From contig JAXMAZ010000005.1 in NCBI GenBank assembly GCA_046350115.1, forward strand, positions 186,001 to 250,000: a stretch of 64,000 bases of DNA, read 5' to 3'. Below, piece by piece: positions 1 to 9,100 of this stretch (its first letter is position 1; each line of letters starts with the position of its first letter). The position numbers were made by a program, and so were the translations under genes. The notes beneath the pieces are model-generated. The model searched no databases. It was not told the origin of the DNA and saw only the letters and a list, made by a program, of their open reading frames with translations. This DNA comes from JAXMAZ01 sp046350115 (GTDB taxonomy: Bacteria > Planctomycetota > Planctomycetia > Gemmatales > Gemmataceae).

Positions 1-773
1 CGGCCGCCCGGCTGGTGGTTCTGGCCGGGCTGGTGCTCACCCCCCTCTGGCGGTTCGGCTTCAACTACTCTCCGGACCTGTTCCTGTGTGCCCTGTTGGT
101 CGGGTCGTTGCTGGCCGCCCGGGGCCGCCGGCCGGTGCTCGCTGGGGTGCTGGCCGGGCTCGCGGTCAGCACCAAGGTGTACGTCGTCGTCCTCGCCGCC
201 CCGGTGGTGCTCGTGGCGTGGACCGCGGCCGATTGCAAGCCGACCGCGGTCGGCAAGCTCGTCCTCGGCGGGCTGATCGGCCTCGCCCCCGGGTTGCTGT
301 TCAACACGTGGCTCTTCGGCGCCCCCTGGGTGACGGGGTACGAGCGGCAACTGGCCGTCGCCGGCGGGGTGGTCGGGCTGGCCGACCACTCCTCCCGGTT
401 CACCGTCCCATTGGGGGCCGGGCTGCGTGCCCTGCTGCTCGCCGACGACCCCGCCCACCCCGGGTTCCTCCGCACCTGCCCGATCGTGCTGGTGTTCCCC
501 GTGGCCGCCGCGTGGCTGCTCCTGCGGCCGACGCCCGGCGGGCGGGCGTGGGTGACGGCGTGCGTCCTGTTGGCCGCCGCCAACCTCGGCCTGTTCGCCG
601 TGTACGACGGGGCGATGGACGGCTGGCGGATGGCCAACCGCTACCTGTTCCCCGCCCTGATCGCCGGACTGGCCGTCACCGCGGCGGCCGTCGGGCAAGT
701 CGGGCAAGCTGTTGGGAGTTTGCGGCCGGATCGCGCCGTCCCGGATGTACAGGAGGAGCCGGCCGCGGTTTGA
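1..773 (+). CDS. Multi-pass membrane glycosyltransferase-like protein (3' part)
   Basis: The reading frame is open to the left edge of the window, so only the C-terminal part of about 256 residues is present; an internal GTG at 15 is not the true start. The protein consists of hydrophobic segments separated by short loops and ends in a charged tail. The layout resembles the GT-C polyprenol-linked sugar transferases (GT39/GT87, DUF2029 type), and an Asn-Tyr-Ser-Pro-Asp loop sits near the visible start. If so, it would act in the cytoplasmic membrane on cell-surface glycans. The catalytic N-terminal loop lies outside the window, so the family call is an inference; a generic polytopic membrane protein is the alternative. 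Confidence 0.6.
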   Translation, partial: AARLVVLAGLVLTPLWRFGFNYSPDLFLCALLVGSLLAARGRRPVLAGVLAGLAVSTKVYVVVLAAPVVLVAWTAADCKPTAVGKLVLGGLIGLAPGLLFNTWLFGAPWVTGYERQLAVAGGVVGLADHSSRFTVPLGAGLRALLLADDPAHPGFLRTCPIVLVFPVAAAWLLLRPTPGGRAWVTACVLLAAANLGLFAVYDGAMDGWRMANRYLFPALIAGLAVTAAAVGQVGQAVGSLRPDRAVPDVQEEPAAV

Positions 774-859
774 GCCGACCCGCCGGATTCGCTCAAGTCT
801 TACTGACAGGCCGGCCCGAATCGGTCACTCTTCTCGTATTCCATGCGGGGGAGTGGGCG

Positions 860-1072
860 ATGCCGAACGACGCGAAGCTCGGTCTGCTCGCCGGCGTGGC
901 CGCCACGCTGGTGGTGGCGGTGGTGTACTTTCACAAGCCGGCGCTGACGGCCGGGCCGCCGGCCAAGGTGGCGGTCGCCGGGGTCGGGAACGTCCCGCCG
1001 GCGGTGACGCCGGCGGCGGTCAAGGTGCCGGCCCGGTCGGGCGGTCCCGGTCGGGGGTGGGAGGAGGAGTGA
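860..1072 (+). CDS. Small single-span membrane protein, unknown function
   Basis: A 70-residue protein starting at an ATG preceded by a purine-rich GGGGGAGTGGG stretch. Residues 7-23 form one hydrophobic segment (Leu-Leu-Ala-Gly-Val-Ala-Ala-Thr-Leu-Val-Val). The rest is rich in Pro, Ala and Val and ends in an acidic Trp-Glu-Glu-Glu tail. It lies 86 nt after the preceding membrane gene on the same strand and ends 10 nt from the convergent porin gene. No family is recognised. Codon use is as GC-rich at third positions as in the neighbours, which supports real coding, but a gene this short remains uncertain. Confidence 0.5.
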   Translation: MPNDAKLGLLAGVAATLVVAVVYFHKPALTAGPPAKVAVAGVGNVPPAVTPAAVKVPARSGGPGRGWEEE

Positions 1073-1082
1073 CCGGCGGGGG

Positions 1083-2678
1083 TCAGAAGTCGAACGCCAG
1101 CCGGGTGCCGAAGGCGTGGATCGCCCCCTTGACCAGCGGGTTGGCCGACTCGTCCCGGTACGCGTAGTCGTAGTTGAACTGCATCTTGGTGTTCGGGGTC
1201 ATGTACCAGTTCAGCCCGAGCGTCACGTTGTTCAGCCGGCCGCCGGTGATCCCCCGGACGGTGGCGTCCAGGTAGGTGTACCGGGCGGCCAGTTCCCACG
1301 CCCCCCAGCCGCCGCACCAGCGGCCGTCCTCGAACCCGAAGTTCCGCTTCGGGATCACCCGGTTGAACGTGGCCGTCTTGGGGTTCCAGGTCCGGCTCTC
1401 CCCGGTCAGGAAGACCATGCCCTCGACGTAGAACGCCTGGAACGGGATCGTCCCCAGGCTCGGCCCGGCGGCCGTCTGCCGGACGTCGCTCAGGACGATC
1501 GTCTGGTACTCCCCCTGGAACGTCACCGGCCCGTACACCGCGGCCGACTCGACGTTGTACATGGTGACCGAGTCGGTGTTCAGCACGCCGGTGTCGGCGA
1601 TCAGGTTGAGCAGCGGGAGCGGGGCGTTGCGGACGGTGTCCCGGACGCGGAGCCGGTACTGGCCGTCCACCGGGTCGCGGTGGCTCATCGCCCCGCCGAC
1701 GTGCAGGAAGTACTGCTGGTCCGGGCAGTAGACCGGTAGCCACGTCACCCGCCCGGTGACGGCGTACTGGCCGTCCCCGAGGCCGAACCCGCCGACGTCG
1801 CTGGTCGTGTTCTTGTACACCCCGATGCCGGTGAAGAACCGGTCGTCCGCCCAGGTGCGGAACGCGCTGATCCCCGGGCTGAACCCGTTGTTGAACGCGG
1901 TCAGCGACTGGTCGAACAGGTACGACCGCTCCATGAACTCCAGATACCGGTAGCTGTTCAGGTGCTCCAGGCTGAACCACTCCTTCTGGCTGCCGATCCG
2001 CACGTTGCCCAGGACCGGGACGTTCTTGACCGTCACCCAGGCGTCGGTCGGGCCGAGGTTGTTGACCACCGTGGCGAACCCGGGCGGGACGGTCAGCCCG
2101 GCCGGGTAGAAGCCGTTGAAGAACTCCAGCTCGAACAGGAAGTCGTAATCCTTGTACATCGACCCCTCGGCCCGGAGCCGGCCGCGGCGGATGTTGAACC
2201 CGTCCTGGAACCGGCCGACCCCGCCGGGGAAGTACTGGAGGGCGTCCGACCCGGTGTACCAGGCGGCGTCGTAGTGGACGGACCCGCCGATGTGGTAGAC
2301 GAAGTCCTTGCCCTTGGTCTGGTTGAACAGCCCGTTGTTCCAGACGGTGTCGAATTTCGGGGCGTCATCAGCGGCCCCGCTGGGAACGGTGTTCGACGGG
2401 GTCGGGCCGCCGGGTGCGGAGTTCGCCCCCTGGGTGCCGGAGCCGGCCGGCGAGGCGGCGACCGACGGCACTGTGGGTGCCCACGGGGCCGTCGTCGACG
2501 CGGGGACTGGGGCGATCGATGGCGGCGTCTGCACCACCGGGTACGTCACCACCGGGGCGGCCGGCATCACGGGCGGGGTGCCGGGGTACGGGGCCGGCTG
2601 CTGGGCGACGGCCCCGGTTGCCACCCCGAGCGCGCAACCGATCGCCGCTGCCGCCCGCCACCACACGCGCGCCGACAT
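1083..2678 (-). CDS. OprO/OprP-type phosphate-selective porin family protein
   Basis: A 531-residue outer-membrane beta-barrel candidate. A signal peptide occupies residues 1-25 (hydrophobic core, Ala-Val-Ala-Gln cleavage). A Pro/Ala/Thr/Ser-rich linker follows to about residue 105. The barrel region is rich in aromatic residues and alternates Gly, Tyr and Phe, with phrases such as FNIRRGRLRAEG, FELEF and GRWCGGWGAWELAARYTYLD that match the porin O/P family. The last residue is Phe, as expected for a BAM substrate. A GGGAGG-like site lies upstream of the ATG. In planctomycetes this family is present in many copies, so phosphate as substrate should not be assumed. The long low-complexity linker is unusual for proteobacterial members and may be a periplasmic spacer. 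Confidence 0.85.
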   Translation of the reverse strand: MSARVWWRAAAAIGCALGVATGAVAQQPAPYPGTPPVMPAAPVVTYPVVQTPPSIAPVPASTTAPWAPTVPSVAASPAGSGTQGANSAPGGPTPSNTVPSGAADDAPKFDTVWNNGLFNQTKGKDFVYHIGGSVHYDAAWYTGSDALQYFPGGVGRFQDGFNIRRGRLRAEGSMYKDYDFLFELEFFNGFYPAGLTVPPGFATVVNNLGPTDAWVTVKNVPVLGNVRIGSQKEWFSLEHLNSYRYLEFMERSYLFDQSLTAFNNGFSPGISAFRTWADDRFFTGIGVYKNTTSDVGGFGLGDGQYAVTGRVTWLPVYCPDQQYFLHVGGAMSHRDPVDGQYRLRVRDTVRNAPLPLLNLIADTGVLNTDSVTMYNVESAAVYGPVTFQGEYQTIVLSDVRQTAAGPSLGTIPFQAFYVEGMVFLTGESRTWNPKTATFNRVIPKRNFGFEDGRWCGGWGAWELAARYTYLDATVRGITGGRLNNVTLGLNWYMTPNTKMQFNYDYAYRDESANPLVKGAIHAFGTRLAFDF

Positions 2679-2762
2679 CCGGTCCCCTCCCGCGACTCCC
2701 CCGACTCGGGGCGGGACATAGCCCGCCCGGATGGGGCGAGCAATCCCAACCGCCCCGTCCCA

Positions 2763-2768
2763 TATAAT
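2763..2768 (+). promoter_or_regulatory. Possible -10 box (TATAAT)
   Basis: A perfect TATAAT lies 38 nt before the ATG of the ABC permease gene, in the divergent gap between it and the porin gene. No clear -35 element is seen at the expected distance, so this is only a candidate. Confidence 0.35.
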
Positions 2769-2806
2769 CCCCTCCCACCCGTGTCCGCCCCCCGGAGCGC
2801 CCCCGT

Positions 2807-4102
2807 ATGCGGTGGCCCGTCGTCCGTTTGATCGCCGGCAAGGAGTTCCGCGACCTGCTCCGGGACCGCCGGACGGTGATGCTCATCGTCGTCATGCCGA
2901 TGATCCTGTACCCGGTGTTCGGGCTGGCCGGGACGCTGTTCGTCACCGCCCTGTTGGGCAAGCCGGCGGTGCTGGTGGTGGCCGGGGCCGAGCACCTGCC
3001 GGCGGCCGGGTCCGGGGTGCCGCCCCTGCTGACCGACGGCCGGCTGGCGGACGGGCTGGACGCCGCCGACGAGGAGGGGGGCCGGCTGGCGTTGGCGGCC
3101 GTCCCCGGCGGCGACCCGGGCGACCTACTGCGGACCAAACAGGCGGACGTGGTGCTGGTCGTCCCGCCGGGGTTCGCCGCCGCCCTGGCCGACCCGGGCC
3201 AGCGGCCGACCGTCCGCATCCTCGGCCGGGACGGGGACGAGAAGTCCAAGCTGGCCGTCCGCCGGCTGGCCGGGGTGGTCGAGAAGTGGCAGCAGCGGCT
3301 GCGGGCCGAGCGGTTCAAGGCGAAGGGGCTGCCGGCCGACTTCGACCGGGTGCTGACGGTCGAGAACCCGCAGACCGACAAGCCGAAGGGGAAGAAGGCG
3401 GCGGACGAGCTGCGGGACTCGTTCGCCCGCGTGTTCCCGTTCATCCTGATGATGTGGCTGGTGGCCGGGGCGATCCAGCCGGCGGTGGACATGACCGCCG
3501 GGGAGAAGGAGCGGGGGACGATGGAGACCCTGCTCATCAGCCCGGCCGAGCGGGGCGAGATCGTGGCCGGCAAGTTCCTGGCCACCACCGGGTTCGCGTT
3601 CGCCTCGGTGGTGTGGAACGTGCTCTGGATCACCGGCGGGGTGCTGGCCCTGCAGTGGTTCGTGTTCCACCACCCGGTGGTGTCCCTGCCGGGGCTGGCC
3701 GCGTGCGTGGTGCTCGGGCTGCCGCTGGCCATGTTCTTCAGCGCGGTGTGCCTGTCCCTGGGGGTGTTCGCCAAGAGCACCAAGGAGGGGCAATACTACC
3801 TGATGCCGCTGATCCTGCTCACCATGCCGCTGGCGTTCTGGGGGATGGTGCCGGGGGCGGAGCTGACGGCCGGCAACTGCTGGGTGCCGGTGACCGGGGC
3901 GATGCTGCTGCAGGCCCGCCTCTTGAGCGTGTCGGCCGCCCCGCCGGAGTGGTGGGTGTACCCGGCGGTGCTCGGGTCGCTGGGCGTGTGGGTGGCGGCG
4001 GCGCTCGGGTTCGCGGTCTGGCAGTTCCGGCGGGAGGGCGTCCTGTTCCGGGAGGCGGCCCCGGCCGGCGGGCTGGGCAAGTGGTTCAAGCGGGCGGGGT
4101 AG
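2807..4102 (+). CDS. ABC-2 family permease, NatB-like
   Basis: A 431-residue inner-membrane permease. One TM helix is near residues 24-45, followed by a large extracytoplasmic region (about 50-200). Five or so helices lie in residues 205-415. The segment AGEKERGTMETLLISPAERG just after the second helix is the hallmark of NatB-type ABC-2 permeases, which with a NatA ATPase export Na+ or other substrates. The C-terminal tail is basic. No ATPase gene is adjacent, so the partner must be encoded elsewhere, possibly just outside the window or at a remote locus. The substrate is unknown. Confidence 0.8.
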   Translation: MRWPVVRLIAGKEFRDLLRDRRTVMLIVVMPMILYPVFGLAGTLFVTALLGKPAVLVVAGAEHLPAAGSGVPPLLTDGRLADGLDAADEEGGRLALAAVPGGDPGDLLRTKQADVVLVVPPGFAAALADPGQRPTVRILGRDGDEKSKLAVRRLAGVVEKWQQRLRAERFKAKGLPADFDRVLTVENPQTDKPKGKKAADELRDSFARVFPFILMMWLVAGAIQPAVDMTAGEKERGTMETLLISPAERGEIVAGKFLATTGFAFASVVWNVLWITGGVLALQWFVFHHPVVSLPGLAACVVLGLPLAMFFSAVCLSLGVFAKSTKEGQYYLMPLILLTMPLAFWGMVPGAELTAGNCWVPVTGAMLLQARLLSVSAAPPEWWVYPAVLGSLGVWVAAALGFAVWQFRREGVLFREAAPAGGLGKWFKRAG

Positions 4103-4128
4103 AATGACAGGCCGGCGATCCGCTCTGT

Positions 4129-4340
4129 GTAGGGCGGGTCCGGCCGGCTCTGCGCGCCGACCCGCCGGCCCGGGCAACCGCTCAGCGCCCCAACGGCGGG
4201 CCTCGAAGACTCGGCACCGCCCTACGGACGGCGGCATTTCGTAGGGCGGTGCCGACGCTTTGGGAGGCCCGCCGGGGGTGGCAAACGCTTCACGACCATT
4301 CCGGCGGGTCGGCGCGCGGCGCCGGCTGGACCCGCCCTAC
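4129..4340. repeat. Nested palindromic element, GTAGGGCGG family, copy A
   Basis: Outer inverted arms (about 4129-4170 and 4300-4340) begin GTAGGGCGGGTCC and end with its reverse complement. An inner pair (4194-4225 and 4241-4274) is a second palindrome with GTAGGGCGGTGCCGA ends. The inner pair matches the element at 58337-58428. It fills the gap between the ABC permease and the VOC gene; no other gene is seen there. Confidence 0.85.
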
Positions 4341-4348
4341 GAAAGACA

Positions 4349-4702
4349 ATGACCCTGTTCATGACCGAGCTGGCGGTCGCCGACTTCGCCGCGTCGCTGG
4401 CGTGGTATTGGGACCGGCTCGGGCTGCGGGTCGAGGTGCGGGACGAGCCGCGGCGGTTCGCCCTGCTGGCCGCCCCGGACGGCGGGCGGCTCGCCCTCAA
4501 GGGCGGGGAGCCGACGCCCGGCGGGGTGACGGTCCACTTCCAGGTAGCCGACCTCGCCGCCGCGCTCGCCCGGCTGGCGGCGGCCGGTGTCAGCCCGGTG
4601 TCACCGGTGCGGGAGGACACCGAGGGGTATCGCCGGGCGGTGCTCGCCGACCCGGACGGGTATCGGGTGGTGGTGTTCGAGTGGGTCGCCGGTTCGGGGT
4701 AG
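4349..4702 (+). CDS. VOC (glyoxalase/bleomycin-resistance fold) family protein
   Basis: A 117-residue single-domain protein. It begins with the typical first VOC strand and helix (LAVADFAASLAWYWDRLGL) and ends with the matching second module, FQVADLAAALARLAAAG then VLADPDGYRVVVFEW. The Asp-Pro-Asp-Gly-Tyr turn before the last strand and a Glu close to the C-terminus are common in metal-binding members. The reaction cannot be assigned; family members include isomerases, dioxygenases and drug-binding proteins. The start at 4349 lies 9 nt after the repeat and has no strong ribosome-binding site. The TAG stop lies within the left arm of a palindrome. Confidence 0.85.
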   Translation: MTLFMTELAVADFAASLAWYWDRLGLRVEVRDEPRRFALLAAPDGGRLALKGGEPTPGGVTVHFQVADLAAALARLAAAGVSPVSPVREDTEGYRRAVLADPDGYRVVVFEWVAGSG

Positions 4703-4753
4703 GGCCCGCTGTGCGGACCGCTGCGCGCGCCCGGTCCGCACAGCGGACCTACC
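4698..4753. repeat. Palindrome supplying stop codons of two convergent genes
   Basis: Inverted arms GGTAGGGCCCGCTGTGCGG and its near reverse complement flank a GC-rich loop. The TAG at 4700-4702 ends the VOC gene and the TAG read on the minus strand at 4749-4751 ends the serine hydrolase gene. It could also act as a bidirectional terminator hairpin, although no U-tract follows. Confidence 0.8.
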
Positions 4754-5900
4754 CCGCCGGCAGCACGACCCTGGCCACGTCGCCGATGTACGCCCTCAAC
4801 CCCTTCTTCAACTGCGGCCCCTGGTCGGTGGTGAACTGCACCGCGATCGCTGTCTTGTGCTTCGGGAAGTACTCGACTTCGGTGCGGTAGCCGGGGTACC
4901 AGCCGCCGTGGCCGTAGCTCGGCCCCCACGGCGACTCCCGGATCATCACCCCGAGGCCGTACTGGCTCCCCTTCGCCCCGCCCCGGCCGCCCGCCGAGTC
5001 GACGCCGGTCAGCAGCAGCGTCAGCGTCTCCGGCTTCCGGAACGCCTTGCCCTCGTACACCGCCTTCGCCCACCGGGCCAGGTCCGTCGGGGTGGACGCC
5101 AGCCCGCCGCCGGCCCACTCGAACTGCGGGTTGGTCAGCAGCTTCCCGCCGACGATGGTCCGCCCGGCGGGGCCGAGTGGGTTCCTTGGTCCGGCGTACC
5201 CGACGGCCAGATCGGGGATCACCCGCCGGTCGGACGGCACCGTCCGGTCTAACTTCAGTGGCTCGACCAGCCGGCGGACGACCTCGGCGAACAGCGGTTT
5301 CCCGGTCGCCTTCTCGGCGACCATGCCGACGAGGATGTAGTTGGTGTCCGCGTAGGCCCAGCCCTTGCCGGCGGCGAACAACGGCTTCACGTCCAGCACG
5401 TAGGCGAGCAGTTCGGCCGGCTTCCACTCGCGGTCCGGGTCGGCCTTGATCGCCGTCTCGAACCCCTTCCCCTCGAAGTACTCGGGCAGACCGGTGGCGT
5501 GGTGCAGGCAGTGCCGGACGGTGAGATCCCCGCCGTTCGGCAGCCGGGCGAACCACGCTTCCTCGCCGAGCCACTTCGACAGCTTGTCGTCCAGCCCGAC
5601 CTTCCCCTCTTCCACCAGTTGCAGCAGCACGGCCGAGACGAACGTCTTGCCGACGCTGCCGGCCAGGATGCGGTCGGCCGGCGTGAGCGGCGTCTTGGCG
5701 TCCGGGTCGGCGAACCCGGTGGTGGCGGCGAGCGTGCGGCCGTCGGCGAAGGCGACGGCGACGCTCGCCCCGGGGAAGCCGTTCTCGGCCCGGAGGGCGT
5801 CGAGCTTGGTCTGGACCTTCTCCCGGAGCGGGGCGAGGTCCGGCGGCTCGGCCGCGAGCGGCGAGACGAGGAGCAGCAGAAGGGCGGCAGCGCGAGTCAT
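4749..5900 (-). CDS. Secreted serine hydrolase, class C beta-lactamase-like
   Basis: A 383-residue protein with a signal peptide (residues 1-17, cleavage after Pro-Leu-Ala-Ala). It carries the serine beta-lactamase/penicillin-binding fold motifs: Ser82-Val-Gly-Lys85 (S-x-x-K nucleophile and base), Tyr183-Ala-Asp (in place of Y-x-N), and His331-Gly-Gly (in place of K-T-G). These fit the esterase/D-Ala-D-Ala peptidase branch (Pfam Beta-lactamase) rather than a true antibiotic-degrading AmpC. The likely site is the periplasm. The substrate is unknown; peptidoglycan peptides or small esters are plausible. Upstream lies a repeat cluster. Confidence 0.85.
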   Translation of the reverse strand: MTRAAALLLLLVSPLAAEPPDLAPLREKVQTKLDALRAENGFPGASVAVAFADGRTLAATTGFADPDAKTPLTPADRILAGSVGKTFVSAVLLQLVEEGKVGLDDKLSKWLGEEAWFARLPNGGDLTVRHCLHHATGLPEYFEGKGFETAIKADPDREWKPAELLAYVLDVKPLFAAGKGWAYADTNYILVGMVAEKATGKPLFAEVVRRLVEPLKLDRTVPSDRRVIPDLAVGYAGPRNPLGPAGRTIVGGKLLTNPQFEWAGGGLASTPTDLARWAKAVYEGKAFRKPETLTLLLTGVDSAGGRGGAKGSQYGLGVMIRESPWGPSYGHGGWYPGYRTEVEYFPKHKTAIAVQFTTDQGPQLKKGLRAYIGDVARVVLPAG

Positions 5901-5953
5901 GGGTGTTCGGTCCGGAAGGGGAACGATGGTGGCCGGAGCCGGGGGGTCCGAAA

Positions 5954-6195
5954 CCTAACCCCACCGTCCCCCTTCCCTAAGAGGGAAGGGGGAGCAAGGG
6001 GGTTGCAGGTCTGGGCCAGTACATTCGGTTCCGAACGGTGGGAGCGCCCCACTCGCTCCCCCTTCCCTTTTAGGGAAGGGGGGCGGGGGGTTAGGTTTCG
6101 GGGCCTTCACCCCGCCCGTGCCCGGTTCCACCGCCCGGACGCGCCTCCCACTTGCTCCCCCTTCCCTCGTAGGGAAGGGGGCCGGGGGGTTAGGT
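5954..6195. repeat. Three arms of the CCTAACCCC/CCCTTCCCT palindrome family
   Basis: Three related arms occur at 5954-5998 (forward), 6052-6095 (reverse) and 6151-6195 (reverse). Each contains its own small hairpin CCCTTCCCT-N3/4-AGGGAAGGG and ends CCTAACCCC or GGGGTTAGG. Arms one and two form a composite inverted repeat; the third is an extra copy. The array fills the gap between the serine hydrolase start and the stop of the giant gene. Confidence 0.85.
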
Positions 6196-6199
6196 TGCT

Positions 6200-9100
6200 T
6201 TACTGCTGCGGCGGGGCCGCCTCCCGGATGGTGGCCCCGTGGGTGTCGCTGAGCACCAGCACCGCGTACCGCTGCGGCGGCACCCGCTCCGGGGTGCTGA
6301 CGCTGGCGTAGTCGAACCGCCCGCGGTGGTCGGTGTACCCGTCCTTGTGGAACTTCACCCGCCCGTCCGCCCCGCGGACGTAGGTCTTCACGTACACCTT
6401 GGCCAGCGGCCGGCCCGTGGCCGCGTCCGTCGCCTTCACCTGCCCGTAGCTCTCGGTCAGCTTCACGTCCATCGCGGTGGCGTAGTAGGCCACCGCCCGA
6501 GTCTTGCCGGCGGCGGTGATCTCCACCATCACGTTCCGCCGGACCAGTTCCTCCGGTAGCGGGATGCTGACCTTCGTCTGGCCGGCCGGCAGCTTCACCT
6601 CCTGCGTCCGGTTCGGCCGGATGTACGCGAACTGCCCGCCGGCCTGCTGGACGAACGGGCTGGTGCTGAACAGCAGCTCCACGTCCATCAGGTAATAGTT
6701 CACTCGGACCGAGTCCACGTTTTGCCAGGTGAGGGCGACCGCCTTCCCCTCCACCGCCGCGTCGAAGCTCGGCTCGCTGGCGGCGATCTTCGCCTGCCGC
6801 TGGTCGCGGTCGTCCGGGTCGGCCGTCTTGGCCCCTTTGCCCTCGGCCTCGTCCAGGTGGTTGGCGACCGACTCGAACAGCTTCCGCCAACGGTCCACCG
6901 GGTGGTTGGCGTGCTTGCCGGCGATCGCCCGGGCGCGGTGCGGGTCGTCGTCGAACATGGCGAGATACGCGGCACAGTAGTCGTACTGCACCCGGGTCGG
7001 GACGGCGTCCGGGTTGACCTCGGCGAACGCCGCCAGCGCCTCCTCGATCCGGTCCTGCAGGAGCAGGTAGTACGCCGTGGTCAGCCGGTCCTCGTCGGTC
7101 GGGGCCGGCTTGTACGTGAGCAGCTTGAGGAACCGGTGGTACTGGGCGTGCAGGCGGTCGTTGACGATCTGCCGGCGGTGCCCCAGGGCGTGCGCCCGGG
7201 CGTTCACCAGCGGTTTGTACTCCAGGTGCTCATACGTGAACCGGTCCACCGGGTTGACCGTCAGCAGCGGGCTGGACAGCGGCCCGCCGGTCTCGTTGGC
7301 CAGTTGGTCGTTGTGCAGCAGGTACTGCCGGGCGACGGCGGCGTCGTTGTGCAGGAGGGCGTAGGACCAGAGGGTCGGGCTGTAGGCGTGCCGGGCGGCC
7401 AGCAGCGCCGTCACCTTCTCGAAGAACCCGCGGTCCTTGAGCCGGAAGGCGATCCGGTCCAGGTTCAGGGCGTGGACGTTCTCCCGGTCCAGGAACGCTA
7501 GCACTTCTTCCGACGTGCCGTTCTGGGACACGTAGTCCCAGGAGCCGGTGTCCAGCTTGCTCGGCGTCGCCACCACCTCGAACGTCGCCGGGTTGGCCGC
7601 CGCGACAAGCGTCTCGTTCTTCGCCACGTGGGCCGGGAACTGGGCGAACCGGCCTGGCTTGGGGAAGTAGAACAGGGTGTCGACGGTCTGCGTCTGGTAC
7701 GGGTTGAGCGACAGCAGGACGCTGCGGGTCGGCTGGCCGCCGGCCACCGGCACCGCCCCCGTCGGGATCTGGATCAGCACGGACAGCCGCTGCGGGGACG
7801 GCCCCGGGTTGGTGACCACCACCTGCGACCCGTACACCGTCTGGACGACGAACTCGTCGGTCACGAACTTGTCCAGCCGCTCGCCGTTCTCGTCCCGGTA
7901 GCGGTCGCCGTGCTTGTACACGTTCTGGCTGACCAGCACCGGCAGCTTGCCGCCCGGGGCGCCGCTCGGCCGGACCTCCTCGACGAACGCGACCGTCGGC
8001 CCCTTCGGGGTATAGGTCATCTTGCCGGCGTCGAACGCCATCTCCGCCTTGGCCGCCTCGAACGGCAGGTCCAGCACCGCCAGGGCGAGCATCATCTCGG
8101 TGAAGTTGCGGCTGGCCGCGGCGACGTGGGTCGAGAGGAACGGCCCCTGGCCGTCGTGGTTGGCGTAGTCCAGCCAGAACGGGCTGACCGTCACCAGGTC
8201 GGCCGTCTGCTGGGTGATGAGGAGCTTGTAATAGTTGTTCTCCGCCCACTCCTGGGTCGGGTCCACCTTGCGGAACAGCGGGATCGGTATGTTGCCGGCG
8301 TCCCGCCGGTAGAAGAAGTCGGCCCGGTCGCCGGCCGCCTTCCGTTTGGCGTCGTCGGAGAGTTCACCGAGTTTGTCGAACTCCTCGACCGACTTGGCCT
8401 CCGCGTCCTTCTTCGCGGCCCCGTCCCGCTGGAGGGACTCCCGCTCCCTACGGGCCTCGCCCTTCGGCGCCCCCGGCCGTCCGCCGCGACCGGCCCCGAA
8501 CCCGCCGGCCCCGAACCCGCCGCCCCCGGCCGGCCCGCCGGCGCCGGGCGGCCCGCCGGGGGCCGGCATCGCCCCCAGCCCCGCGGCCGATCCCTCCGCG
8601 GCCATCGGCATCCCGGGCTTCTCGGCCGCGTTCATCGCCTTCATCCGCAGCATCGACTTGCCCAACTCGTCGCTGGCGTCCAGCCCGCGGCCGAGGATGC
8701 TCGTCTCGAACAGCGTCCGCTCCCGGTCCGGGTTCGGCGGCAGCAGCTTGAGCAGGTCGCCCAGGTGCCGGGCGGTCTTCGGCCCCTCGCCGGGCAGCCG
8801 GCGGGACAGCATCACCCGCTCGGCCGTGTTCAGCCGGCCGTACCGCCACGGCTCGGCGTACCCCTCCACCCCGTCCCCGATCAGCCAGCGGTCGACGAAC
8901 GTCTTGTCCTTCTTGTTCGCCAGGTACGGCTTGACCACCGACTCGAAGAACGGCGGGTCTTTCTTCATCAGGAAGACGTTCAGCTCGTGGCAGGCGTACT
9001 TGCTGTACAGCTCCCGCTTCAACTCCGGCTTCAGCGTCGGCCACGTCAGGACGAAGCCGAACTCGGTCAGCTTCGGGTCGTTCGACAGGGTGCGGAACAG

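Noticed and set aside
4129..4340. CRISPR-like repeats
   Set aside because: The repeats here and elsewhere are inverted pairs with unequal cores, not direct repeats with equal spacers, and no cas genes are present.
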